From Latrodectus hesperus (taxonomy: Eukaryota > Arthropoda > Arachnida > Araneae > Theridiidae), in the NCBI GenBank assembly GCA_037975125.1, contig CM075857.1:66977899-67041898 (forward strand): a stretch of DNA of 64,000 nt. Reading direction: 5' to 3'. Under the pieces are notes generated by a model, which was not told where the DNA came from, made no database searches, and saw only the letters and a list, made by a program, of their open reading frames with translations. Within the stretch, counting starts at the first letter, position 1. Every line of letters begins with the position of its first letter. This document shows, piece by piece, positions 1-13,568 of the stretch. The position numbers and the translations under genes are program-made.

Positions 1-397
1 TCCGAAATATTAACGTAATTACAAAATGTTTCTGAATAAAAAATTGCATTTATTCCTTGAATTCATTGAAAGAATTGAAACACACTGTTGTAAAATCTGC
101 CATTGACCAAGTTATTCCTTCGAATAAAATGCCAACTGATGATTGACTACAAAAGCAGGCGTATAATTAAGAAAACATTTCTGCTTTCCATAAGATAAAA
201 TCTTGATGAATGATGTAAGAATGCTGCCACTTTCAAAATAAAAAAGCCTAATACAATGCCACTAGAAAAATGGAATCTACGGGACACTGGAATGTAGAAG
301 CTCTTGTCGTGGTGACAGACGAAGATGAGTGAATCATCCTTCTGAAAACGTAATTCAAGCTTCTTTTTATAGCATAAGAAAAGTGGTTCAAAAACAA

Positions 398-401
<4 letters not shown>
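1..401. other. AT-rich DNA, nothing recognised
   Basis: No supported gene, RNA or repeat was seen before the microsatellite. Confidence 0.5.
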
Positions 402-455
<54 letters not shown>

Positions 456-500
456 AGAGAGAGAGAGGAAGAGAGAGAGAGAGGGAGGTAGAGAGAGAGA
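402..500. repeat. Compound microsatellite (AT)n-(GA)n
   Basis: There is an (AT)n run at 402-452, followed by a purine (GA)n/(GAGG) run to about 500. Open frames here are translations of the repeat. Confidence 0.97.
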
Positions 501-800
501 ATATTTTTATATATTATGTTATATATATTCTTTATATACATAATATATAAAAAAATATATCTGCTTTGAAGCATGTTTTTGAACTAAGTATATGCCTGTA
601 TTGTACTTTGTTTTAATAGAGTTTAAATGTATTTCCAGTATCATTGAAATTGTTTCATAACTCTTTGCCGATGGATCTCTCAATTAAAATAATTATGGAA
701 TTATCGGAGTTGTCCATTATTTGTTAAAATTCAGTTACGATATCTAACAAAATATAAAAAAATTATCATGATTTTTTGAAAATTTAACGAGATAAAATAA

Positions 801-813
801 ACTTTTAAACAAT
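801..813. repeat. Target-site duplication of the LINE (3' side of element)
   Basis: acttttaaacaat is directly repeated at 3809-3821, with all 13 positions identical. It abuts the (AAC)n tail on one side and the 5' end of the leader on the other, which fixes both element boundaries. Confidence 0.9.
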
Positions 814-839
814 GTTGTTGTTGTTGCTTATCCTCCATG

Positions 840-856
840 ATCTGACGGAGTCAGAT
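840..856 (-). other. Short hairpin at LINE 3' end overlapping the stop codon
   Basis: ATCTGAC-tcc-GTCAGAT on the element strand forms a perfect 7-bp stem with a 3-nt loop. It overlaps the ORF2 stop codon and lies just upstream of the (AAC)n tail. Known: several LINE reverse transcriptases recognise a 3'-terminal stem-loop of their RNA. A role for this one is inferred. Confidence 0.55.
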
Positions 857-1309
857 TAGATCCACGAGTTCGTTGACTGTAAGGAAGTCGAAGACTAAAA
901 GAAGATTGCTAAAGAGATCCTCCCTAGAGAGACCCATGCAATCCAAAAGATGCACAGGAGAAGCCTGATGATTTTGGCACTTCGTGCAGGTGACGAAAGC
1001 TTTCCTGCCCTCGTTGAAAGTGAGGCACTTAATATGACCGCTAGCAAGTCTTGAGAGAACAGCCCGGGTACGTCTGTCACACGGGAGGTCAAGGGACAAA
1101 CCCGGTTTTGATCCCTTGTACCAATTATGGGTGGGGGGTGTTTTCCACTCCTCCGAGATTTTTGATTTTTCCCGGGAGTATAATTCCAGAAAAGTAAGTG
1201 TGGAAGAGGGAGTATTTGAAATCCTGCAACCCTCCTTAGCAAGATTATCGGCCATTTCATTCCCGTGGAGATTCACATGTGAAGGTAACCAATTGCAAGT
1301 GAACATCAT
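851..1309 (-). pseudogene. LINE ORF2 C-terminal part (end of RNase H and CCHC-like tail), frameshifted
   Basis: This frame continues the same protein after a 1-nt frameshift located between about 1285 and 1300. It starts with the last RNase H motif, LPSHVNLHGNEMADNLAKEG, which carries the conserved His and Asp. The C-terminal region has a C-x2-C...H...C pattern (CTKC...HLLDC), the zinc-knuckle-like tail usual in I and Jockey-type LINEs. The stop codon TGA at 851-853 lies only about 25 nt from the (AAC)n tail, so the 3' UTR is very short. The first Met of this frame is not a real start. With the shift repaired on paper, all RNase H catalytic residues would be present, so this is a single disabling lesion in the domain. 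Confidence 0.88.
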
Positions 1310-3797
1310 GATTAAGTGAAATGAGTTTTAATTTAAGCAGGATAGAGTTGCTGATCTTGTCGCCTACAAGAAGCCAATTACTAAGATGGTGGAGAGAACT
1401 ACGGCTGTCAGACAAGATCCATAGGTCACCATAATCCTCTTCAGAAAGAATAGCTTCTAGTCCCAGGTCTATTGCAATCAATTCACTTCTGAAGACAGAG
1501 CAGTGATTGGGATTACGATGAGAAAGAGTCAAATTGGTGAGAGGGGTTTCAATATATTTGCCACTACCAGCTAGAATATCAATTTTACTACCGTCAGTGA
1601 AGATTTTGATGGCATTGTTAGGAATGTGGCTTAGGTTTTCCAAGGTCAGTTGTCTAAGATGTTCTGGGATGTAGTCTTCCTTATTAACATGAGTACTTAA
1701 GTTAAAGTGAAAGTAAACCCTGGGGAGTCCTTCTGCAGGATTCAAGCAGCACTGTATTGAGTTGGGTTCAACATTACTATTAGGTAGTTGAAGAGAGACG
1801 GCCATACAGAAAGGGCTGTCCTTCTTTAATCTTTGATTATTACTCCAGCTGTTAAGATACATGGAGGTCTTGTTGCAGAGGCCATAACTAGAGAGTTTAT
1901 TACAGTATTTAACAAGACCAGCTTGTCTTCTAATATGGAGCGGCAGCAAGTCGGCCTCAAAAAGAACAATATCAGAAAGACAGCTATGTCTTAAACCAGT
2001 GATAATCCGGGCAGCACTTAATTGAACTTGTTCTAACTTCTTAAGGTTAGTTTTGGATGCGCAACAATAAATTGGGAAACCATATTCAAGTATAGGCCGA
2101 ATGAAAGTCATATATGTTGTTCTAAGGGTTGTTGCATCGGCTCCCCAATCGCTACCCGCAATATATTTAAGAATGGTAAGACGTTTTCTACTTTTCAATA
2201 CAATGCGTTCGATATGCTTGTTAGTAGTGCACTCTTGATCCAGAATAAATCCCAGATATTTGGGGTGCTTCTCATAAGTGAGATTCTGTCCCTCCAACTT
2301 CAGTTGTGGTTGATAATTATATGTACGCTTATTGGTTGTGAAGAAAGTAGCAATTGATTTGCGAGGATTAAAACTGATTTTATGTTCCTTGGCAAAGTTG
2401 GACACAGCTACAAAAGAATTATTAATTCTCGATTCAATATCATTAATATTGTTTCCTGAGCTCCAGAGTACAATGTCGTCTGCAAACAGTCCCACCCTAA
2501 CTCTGGTAGAATTCAGTTTTTCAATGCCAGATAAAAACATCGTGAAAAGAGTAGGGCTAAGCAATGACCCCTGAGGAACACCTTGGCTGAGCTTAAATGG
2601 TCCTGAAAGAGACTTGTTAACCTTCACCTTGATAGATCTGTGTTGTAGAAAGTCTGCGATCCATGTTAAAGCATTGCCACAGATTTTGAAATAATCGTGA
2701 AGTTTGATAATCAGTTTATCTTTCCAAGCTCTAATGAAGGCCTTTGTGAGGTCCAGAAAAGCGGCCACGGAGTGGTGAGTGGGTTTGATATTCTGGGCAT
2801 CTCTAATGGATTGACAGAAATATAAAATTTGGTCTGTAGTGCTGTGACCTTTTCTAAAGCCATATTGCTCACTGGGCAGTATATTGTTTTTATCCAGATA
2901 GCACTGTACTCTTATTAAAATCATTTTCTCCATGATTTTGCAAGGCATGTTCGTCAGTGCGATTGGTCTAAAGTCTTTAGGAGAACAAGACTTCTTGCCA
3001 GGTTTTTTGATTGGGATGATGGTGGCTCTTTCCCATTCGGTGGGCAGTCGACCCTTAATCCAAGATTGATTGAATATGTCAAGAATTCTGTTTTTCCCCT
3101 TCTGACCAAGATTTTCAAGCATTTGTCCATGAAGGCCATCAGGACCAGGAGTTTTACTCAGATCCAGGAATGCCATTGCACAGAGTAATTCTTGTTGAGA
3201 GAAGGGTTTGGTCAAAATCAAGTTCCCACTATCAGAAGTGCGACAGCCATGAATGATTTTTCTAGCTTTAATCAAAGTCGGTCGATTATCACCTGTAAAA
3301 TCAAGCCTACTAATCATTTGGTAATGGGCAGCTAAACCATCAGCTGCTGATTTATCATCGGGGAAGGCCTGTCCAAATATATCTTTCACAGAGTTACATT
3401 CTTTATACTGCTTTTGCTGTTTGTTAATGCCTTTAATAATTCTCCAAAGTTTTGAATTTGAAGTCCTTGCATCTAATGTGCTGCACATTTCCATCCACCT
3501 TGATCTTTTCTGGTGGGCATATTTCGACTTTATTTCGGCATTAATTTGATTTATCTCAGTTCTTGCACCATTCCCCCTTTCCCCAAGTCCTACTGTTTGC
3601 CTCATCGTGGCGGGAGGGTGACCCTGGGCGGAATGGGCGAAGTACGTCGGGAGTTTACTCCTGGTAGGGCCACCCAAGGCGTGAAGGCCATTCCATTTTG
3701 CCCAGCTAAATAACAGTAGGCGAAGGAGCCAAGACAGACTTCTACCTCCTGGTGCTCCGGGCCTTGGTTTAACAGAAGCTGCACATTCCCTCTCCAA
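1257..3797 (-). pseudogene. LINE ORF2 remnant: reverse transcriptase plus N-terminal half of RNase H
   Basis: A single frame stays open for 846 codons. There is no ATG at its upstream edge; the first in-frame ATG is at 3605. Reverse transcriptase landmarks are visible: the motif A region AFLDLTKAF (about residues 344-352, catalytic Asp in LDL), SQGVPQGSLLSP (about 400) and the catalytic LFADDIV (about 437-443, the usual YADD as FADD). An upstream FRPIALTN...MEKMILIRV block and YGFRKGHST are also typical of LINE RT. RNase H begins at about residue 730 with IFTDGSK (first Asp), then VFRSELIAID (Glu) and ILSDSRSS (Asp). The frame is lost near 1285-1300, just before the last RNase H motif, which continues in another frame. 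The first 65 or so residues are leader sequence with no recognisable domain. The enzyme would copy element RNA into DNA at a nicked target site. No endonuclease domain is present. Confidence 0.9.
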
Positions 3798-3808
3798 TGA
3801 CTTCGTTG
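3590..3808 (-). repeat. GC-rich leader segment of the LINE insertion
   Basis: This block has about 55% GC in otherwise AT-rich DNA. It lies inside the target-site duplication, so it arrived with the element. I have an unverified memory of this leader type recurring in spider genomes. It carries no recognised domain. Its junction with the RT-coding part lies roughly between 3545 and 3605. Confidence 0.6.
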
Positions 3809-3821
3809 ACTTTTAAACAAT
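3809..3821. repeat. Target-site duplication of the LINE (5' side of element)
   Basis: This is the second copy of the 13-bp direct repeat found at 801-813. It immediately precedes (in element orientation) the leader that begins CAACGAAGTCATTGG. Confidence 0.9.
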
Positions 3822-5576
<1,755 letters not shown>

Positions 5577-5577
<1 letters not shown>

Positions 5578-5760
5578 ATAGTATATTTTATAAAATACAA
5601 TGAATATAATACAATGAAAAATGCCAAATGGAGAATAGTACATTGAAAATATTAAATGCCAAATGTAGAATATTAAATGGAAAACAATATATTGAAAATA
5701 TTAAATGGAAAATAATACATTGAAAAGAATTACATTGAAAATACTTGAAAGAAATTTCAA
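5577..5760. repeat. Degenerate tandem repeat beside the TA array
   Basis: Variants of gaaaatattaaatggaaaa and aataatacattgaaaa recur at least four times with irregular 14-45-nt spacing. This is an old minisatellite expansion directly next to the TA array. Confidence 0.65.
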
Positions 5761-6041
5761 AGAAAGATAGATATAAATGGAATAAAGTACCAATATGGCC
5801 AGCTTCGTCAGGGGGTGTTGACCACATTGGCACAATTATGGCTTTTCTGCAATGGCCCAAGACATAGTCTTAAAGAAGCCAGTACACCCCAAAGCCATAC
5901 CAAAAATTCAAACCAGAATAAAAGAAGTAGAATTTAATCCAAAATATATAAGTAGAATTTAATCTAAGATATAAGTCAAAATCCAATGTTGCCAAAATAC
6001 ATTTAATTCATAATAATCAAATTAAAATAATATCTAATTAC

Positions 6042-6120
6042 AAATCCAAATCTGCAAGAACCTCACCAAATACATAAATTAGTGACTAAGTGTAAACATT
6101 ATTCTTGCAGATTTGGATTT
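6042..6120. repeat. Perfect 19-bp inverted repeat, 41-nt spacer
   Basis: The arm at 6042-6060 (aaatccaaatctgcaagaa) is exactly complementary to 6102-6120. Confidence 0.9.
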
Positions 6121-6290
6121 ATTTCTATAAGTTTCAGAAACTGACCGTCAAATATCAGGAAATAATCATCTCTGACGAAATATCAAAAATATGCAATCGA
6201 AAGAAAAAAAAAAAAAACTAAATCATAAAAAGTAAAAATTTAACAACATATTATTAAGAGTGCATAAGGAATGGAACAAAATTCCGATTG

Positions 6291-6342
6291 CTTGATTTCC
6301 AAGTTGGTGCATACGAAACGATACATCGACTTGGAAATCAAG
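6291..6342. repeat. Perfect 14-bp inverted repeat, 24-nt spacer
   Basis: The arm at 6291-6304 (cttgatttccaagt) is exactly complementary to 6329-6342. Confidence 0.88.
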
Positions 6343-6360
6343 GAGTAACAAAGAACTTCA

Positions 6361-9334
6361 AATATAATGTTTTCTGATAGCCTATATCAGATGATTATTA
6401 GATAAAATTGATAAAGTATTATTTAAAATCGTTCCTAAAATATATAACTATATTCTATATAAAATGGTGCTTATGGTTATTTCACTTTTTAAAAACAACA
6501 ATAACTTGCCAAAACAAAATTCAACATTATTATCAATTTAACTTTTGGATTTAATCTCTATTTGAACATACAAATAGCTAAAAGAGGACAAAATTGTTAT
6601 GATATATTAAAGTTATTCTGCTAAAGCCCTTAACTGCAATGTGTGATACCTGTTTTTCTTTTACCAATCAACTCTGATCTTAAATAAATATATTTCTATT
6701 GTATGTATTGAGATTTTTTTATTTTCAGAAAATTTCGATATTAGTTTTTCTAGAGTTTTCTTTAGTATCTCAAAATTTGTAATTCTTCATTTAAAGGATT
6801 TCTAGAAAATATAATTCTTAAGTACACATCACAAAGACTGGATTTTTAACAAGTGTACTAAGATGTCATAAAATAATGAAAGCACAAATCTTTATTTCAC
6901 CATTTATTTATGCTACTATTAACAACGAAATGTTTGTATAAAATTCTTGGAAAATTAAAGCGTCTAGCGTGCTAGCAGTAAAAGCTGGTGAGATGTATTT
7001 GGGTGTAAATGTTTCCATTTTGGACTTTAATCAAATCATTATTATAGAAAATGGTGTTGGCTATAAGCGTGGATTACTAAAAGGCTTGATTTCTTAGTAG
7101 AAGCTCTAATAATGCATTATTAAATCGTCATTAAAATCTATTTGCAATAGCAAGAAGAAAGTTTAATTTTCTTTTTACTTTTTGTGATTGGTACAACTTA
7201 TGATCATTAAATAGATAAACATGCTAAAGAATTTTAAATAACAGCATATGTAACTAATAAATTTTGCAGCATATTTTTATATGCAAGACATAAGTATACT
7301 TTCACTGATAAGTTTTCCTTATAATGGGTATAGATTTAAACGATCCTGCTAATTTTAAATGATAAAATTTATTAATCTTAACCCAAAAACTGAAACAAAA
7401 TATTTTTTCATTTAAATATTTTTTCTGTATTAAAATAATGTTTTATATTCAGTTTTTTATTAGAAACTAAAAAGTAAAAAGTTTTGCAAAAAATCTTCTG
7501 AAAAGATATTAAATTTTTATAAAAGCTTTAATTTTGCTCAGTCATAAATATTTTAAAGGGTGATTTTAAAACATAATTATTTTTTTGAGAAAAAAGTTTA
7601 CTTTAAATATATTACATGGAATCGAATACATTTCTTATTCAAATGGTAGAAAATTTAATACATAAAATACAGTTTTTTCCTTTTTTTAAAAAAGACTATT
7701 TATAAAATTTGATGAATGTGTTGATGACTGATGAATTTGATGATGGTATATATCCCGGAATGAAAAAATAAACAAATCATAACTATTCATTTAAACTCTG
7801 AAATGACCAAAAATATGTCCCCAAATGAAGATGCTATAGGGTATTTTCTGTATTATAATGTACTTATAAAATTAAAAGGAACATTCTATGAATATTCCCT
7901 TACATTTAATAAATAATAAATTTTTTACTTTCAATAATACTAAAAATAATAACTAAAATTTCATTAAATACTAAAATTCAACTCAATACAAAAGCAAATT
8001 CAATAAATACTAAGAATAAATGTAAAAAAATTTCAATAAATACTAATATTTTTATCTGATGTAAGCTTATATATTGATAAAAAAAAAAGCCCGATTTTTT
8101 ACAAATCACAGAAAAAATAAGACCTTTTTTCTACAGTATTAACTTTATAAAGCTCAAGCATTATACTCATTTCTTAGGAATATATTATAAAGTATTAGAG
8201 AAATATTATGACACAGTATCTACCTACATACCTACCTATCTATCTATATATGTATATATATGTGTGTGTGGGTGTGTGCATTACATTGCAAAACTATTTT
8301 CTTGCATTTATTTATATTAAAGTGTGCATTATTTTATCATCTTTAAAAAAATATATCTTTTTAAAAAAGTCATTAAAAATCCTACAAAGGCAAATAAATG
8401 TACAAAGTGATAGAAAAACTATCAAAACATTATTTTTTTCAAAGTACATTTATTCCATTTATTAATTAAAAATAATTTAATTTAAACAGTAGAATATATC
8501 AAGAATAGAGTGTATATTTTTAAATACTGTACGCTATAATGAATTGTATGCAATTGGAAGTTATTCCATTGAATTACATTATAAATTATAATAGATAATA
8601 CAAAGGTATTTTTGAGTTATAGATTCATTATAAAAATTAATCAGTATTAAGATGTACATTTTTCAATAAATAACATAAGTTATACTATAACATTGTCATA
8701 AGCCTGCCACATTTTAAATTAATTTAATGTATGAATTGTTCAATAAAAGGAGTCTTTCTACCATTAAATAATCAGAGGAATATGAGTACTTGGATTGGAA
8801 TACTATCCCTTTGAAAAGCTATAAAAGAAAATACTTCAAGAAATTCTGAAAGACTTACCGAATTTTAGATCCTCCGGATAAAGTGTCTAAGGATTAAAAT
8901 TCTCAACAAGGCAACTATTTATCATATTGTTATTGAAAATGCGTCATGTTAATGTTTCAAGATATGAAATTTATTTTTTAAATCAAATTCGTTAAAACTT
9001 TTGAAATTAAATTTTTTTCCACCTAAAGGCATTTTTAATAGCCTTTACTAATTATTTCTATATTTTAGAATATTTTAACTATTTAATCAATTTCTCACAA
9101 TTTATCAAAATCTTTTGTTTCGTATTTCTCTATAATCTTAACTACCAAAATATATATTAATGGATTAAATTTAAGCATTTCGTTGTCTATATATACGCTT
9201 GTTGTAAATTTAGATTCAACAAATTTCACATCTGTTTGTCAATATAGCATTCCAGTTAAGTCTAATTTACGCTATCAAAGCTTCATCTTGTTCTTCTTTT
9301 GGAAATCTATATTACATTTTTAACAGATATAAAA

Positions 9335-9335
<1 letters not shown>
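6361..9335. other. AT-rich DNA, small microsatellite only
   Basis: No gene was seen. A short imperfect (CTAC)/(CTAT)/(TG) microsatellite lies at about 8220-8278. Poly-A and poly-T runs are frequent. Confidence 0.45.

Positions 9336-9381
<46 letters not shown>
9336..9381. repeat. (TA)n microsatellite
   Basis: This is a pure TA run of about 46 bp, next to the GC-raised block at 9395-9811. Confidence 0.97.
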
Positions 9382-9386
<5 letters not shown>

Positions 9387-9394
9387 AATTAAAA

Positions 9395-10125
<731 letters not shown>

Positions 10126-10129
<4 letters not shown>

Positions 10130-12979
10130 TTATGAAGTTTTTATGAAGATAATAGAATGTACAAAAATCATGTATATTGAATTTACTTCCTAAAGAGATT
10201 AAGAAAAAAGAAGGCAAGGATTAGAGTTTCACAATTTTATTTGGTTAATAACGAATGTTTTCCGCAATTCTTAGCAGTCTGTGGCTTTTAATGGAAAATG
10301 TATGTTTTACTTTTGGAGAAAAATTGCAATTTTGGAAAACATCGATATTTACCATTTACTTAGCTTCATCCAAAATTAACTTTTTTGTACCACAAAGTGT
10401 ATCTTGCCTAGATACGCTAAAACAAATCGAATAAGGTGTGCAACTCTTAAAAATTCTATTTAGTTATAAAATTATTAAATACTGAAATCAGGACTTCTTT
10501 CATTTCTATTAAAATGCATATCCGATCAGTTATGTAAGGAGAAAAACGAAAACACTTTTGCTGGAATACACAAAACCTATAACTTTTGAAAAGCCATAAA
10601 AAAAGTAAGTATCGTCCATTTAAAAAAAATCACGCAGTGAGAATTTAAAAAGAAAGAATTTGTTATTGTATATTTTAGTGTTAATTCCAGTGGTTGAGCG
10701 TAGATAAGAGTTTTAAACGAGTGAAAAGAATCACACGATTTTGCTTTGAACATGAGCAAGTTCCCGAATGGTGTGCATCGTGGAATAAGCAGCTTTACAG
10801 CAAGTTCAAATCAGATTTAATGACGTTTTAAATTAATTGCCAGAGCCGTAATTAAATTTAAAAAATGAAACACAGCTTATGCTTCAAGTTAGCCAACTTC
10901 TTGACATGAGTTTCCTTCCATTCCATGCAGCTATTATCAATTCATATCCGGATAAAACTTTGACGGACAAACCACAGAATAAGGATTTTATCTAAATACT
11001 TATCATTTCAGTGAGACATATAGATTGGCGACACAAAATGTTGACTTGAGAGAACGGAGTTTTGTTTTTATAAAGGTGCTTTATTTGCATTAAAAATTAT
11101 TTAAAAAAAAGTGTTTCTAATGTCCATATTCTTAGCCCATTTTCTATTCCGGGTTCTATTCCAAGCGTGGTCGACCGATCATCTAGCCTCTCTCAGCTAA
11201 TAGCTGCGAGTGTGTGTACATGAAAAATTAAATAAATATAAAGTTTAGCCCTACAAAAACATTTCAGTCTAGTTGTTTTAATATAGCATTAACTAACTTT
11301 GTTTATGTCATTCGCATACCATTACCCGTTATTTAATTATCAATCAATATATTCAAGAAATTGAAAAGTGAGAATTCTCTGTTTTAATAAGATGAGTTGC
11401 TTGTTATTTTCGTTTTTGTCCTTCGTTAGCAGATGATTTCTGGGTTACAGCAGTTCTAAAACTGTAATATACTCAGAAATCATCGGGAAGTAATTTGGAA
11501 TTTAAAGAAATAAATTTAAAAAGTATCTTTTAATGCAAGATTTTCTTCTCCTTGCTCGGATAATGAGAATCAAAATTCTTGAGTTATATTTGGCCACATC
11601 GGTATATTTTCATGCAATCATTACATCTTATTAAACGCTGCCTGGTGCTGTCACATTCACAAATATATTACTGTCTTAATCTTTTAATTTATTTCATTGA
11701 TTAATTTCTTATTTTGTTTTTTAGAGCAATCATAATAGATTTTCATGTATTTGTGCTTCTATGTAAATTGTTTAGTGAGCCCTACACTGCATCAGTGTTC
11801 CTCAAAATAAGCTAACAGTTCCCACTTTTTAGTAGCATTCTTCTTCTTCTTCTTAGAATTGGGTTTGTATGTCATTGGGTACCTCTGCTTTTATCAGCAT
11901 TTTGTACCATTTTAGTAGCATTGGACCTAGTCTTAAAAGTTATAGAAGGATTCCATTTTATTTTACTTTGTTGTTAATTATTGAAAAAAAAAGACTTGAT
12001 TTAAATATATTCTGGTTAAGTGATTTTAATACTTCCATGCAGATTAAAAAATGCATATTAATTATTTTCCTCGAAAGCTTTTTGATAATAAAATTAATAA
12101 AGAAAAAAGTTAGATTTGAAGTTAACTTAAATTAACAGTAAGTAATTAATAAAAATTTGCTTATTAAGAATTATTTTTAAAGAAAATTATGAAAATCTAA
12201 ACTGCAAACAATAATCTGCAGAATATATTTTAATTGAAGCTAAACTTTTAAGCGTCATTAAATAATCAGTTTCCATTGAGTATAATTTAAATAATTGATG
12301 CATTCTGAATAATCAAATTGTGGATTGTGCGTAATTTAAAATCAAGTCACAGAGAAATTGAGTTTGCATTCATTTGAGTCAATTATTTATAAATTTATCT
12401 GAATATAAAATTTATTAATACAAGTGGATTTGAAAACCCAGTTTAGCCAAAATAATCGTCAGAAAAAATAGGAATTTATTATAAAAAGAATACTGAAATT
12501 TATTTTAATTATATTCTACATAAGTCTAGAAATAATTACATATATTTCTAAACTTTTTAAAAAATAATTAACTGAATATATGTTCAGTTATTAAGGTAAG
12601 GTCACACATAAAGTGTTTTTTAACATTAAATTAAAAATGTACAAAAATTTTACACTTTTCCTCTACTCTCAAATTTTTTTTTTACCACAACAGCATTTGA
12701 TCAATTAAATTTACTCGTATTGGAAATAGTCCCGATTTAAATCATTTCCATTAATAAAGATTAAATTAAATTTAAAAGAAATAAAAATTCACTAAAAAGA
12801 TAATAAGAAATTTTGTCATCATTAAGCATACGGTTAATCTTAAAATGTTAAGAAGCACAACATCAGATTAATTTTTATTGTTCATAAAAATGTAGAAATG
12901 TAATTTTTTAAATATCAGTAGTAGTTACATTGGCATTCTTAAATTGAGTACAATATGGAAAAAACTGAATGATGCGCAA
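10126..12979. other. AT-rich DNA, nothing recognised
   Basis: There are short chance frames only. A (CTT)n run of about 15 nt lies near 11838-11855. Confidence 0.45.
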
Positions 12980-13568
12980 AGAATGAATGAAATTTTTTCT
13001 GTCAAAAAATATAACAACGGTAGGACGTCGGCAGGGAGCGCGTTTTCAGCAGTCTGTTTCCCTTCAAAATAGTTTTTTTGTCGTTGGCTTGGCAACCGTT
13101 TGGCGTTCTTTCTAATTCGATGCAACCCTACTTCGCGAAATATGTACGGGTATCCGATGTCTTGCTCAGCGAATACTGTTCCCTTCAAATCGTGTTTGAA
13201 CTAATTTAAGGCACTAATTTTTGAAGATTTTTCTTAATCAAAAGTGTTTCAGTTATTTGTAAATCGATCATCTGCCGAAGTCCTACCAAAACGTCTCAAA
13301 TTAACGCTCAGTTGGCGAAGAAAAGAGGATAAAAAAAGTTCCACGGTTCATTGAAAAGTAAAAACTGTAACCGTTATCACGTGTTTATAGCGGACGTCTT
13401 TTCTTGTTAAAGAGTTTTCTACTGTAAACATTGGAAATCTGATTTAGAAATGTGAAAACTTTTGTGACAATTATTTTGAACAGAAATAAATCAAAATTTT
13501 AACGAATAATAGTGAACAATCGCAGGATAACCTGATTTAAAACTTTGTTCACAAACATCTTAAATTAG
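12980..13568 (+). other. Candidate non-coding first exon (5' UTR) ending in a splice donor
   Basis: Seen: GC content rises sharply at about 13015-13200 and falls gradually. The block ends at TAG|GTAAGT (cut after 13568), a perfect match to the metazoan donor consensus, and very AT-rich DNA follows. No long coding frame on the plus strand crosses it. Inferred: a transcription start near 13000 followed by an untranslated first exon and a long intron. No TATA box or initiator was identified with certainty. It could equally be a conserved regulatory element with a chance donor. Confidence 0.3.

Larger units (their letters stand above)
814..3808 (-). mobile_element. Non-LTR retrotransposon (LINE, RNase H-bearing, I-superfamily-like), endonuclease-less copy
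   Basis: Seen: the insertion is bounded by a perfect 13-bp direct repeat (acttttaaacaat at 801-813 and 3809-3821). On the minus strand it runs from a GC-rich leader through reverse transcriptase, RNase H and a CCHC-like tail to an (AAC)n 3' end at 814-826. The (AAC)n tail and 13-bp duplication fit target-primed reverse transcription. Known: RNase H-bearing LINEs of the I group normally encode an N-terminal AP-like endonuclease before the reverse transcriptase. Here it is absent, and a leader of about 200 bp (3600-3808) runs almost directly into the region before the RT. Inferred: this is either an internally deleted copy or a chimera formed by template switching, because the duplication encloses the leader as well. 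The copy is non-autonomous but fairly young, since most of the RT frame is still open. Confidence 0.92.
5776..6360. other. Unclassified segment with two long inverted repeats
   Basis: A GC-raised stretch (5795-5900) shares the 13-mer tcagggggtgttg with 9769-9782. It is followed by two perfect inverted repeats (6042-6120 and 6291-6342). It is probably derived from an old mobile element, but no coding remnant was recognised. Confidence 0.4.
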
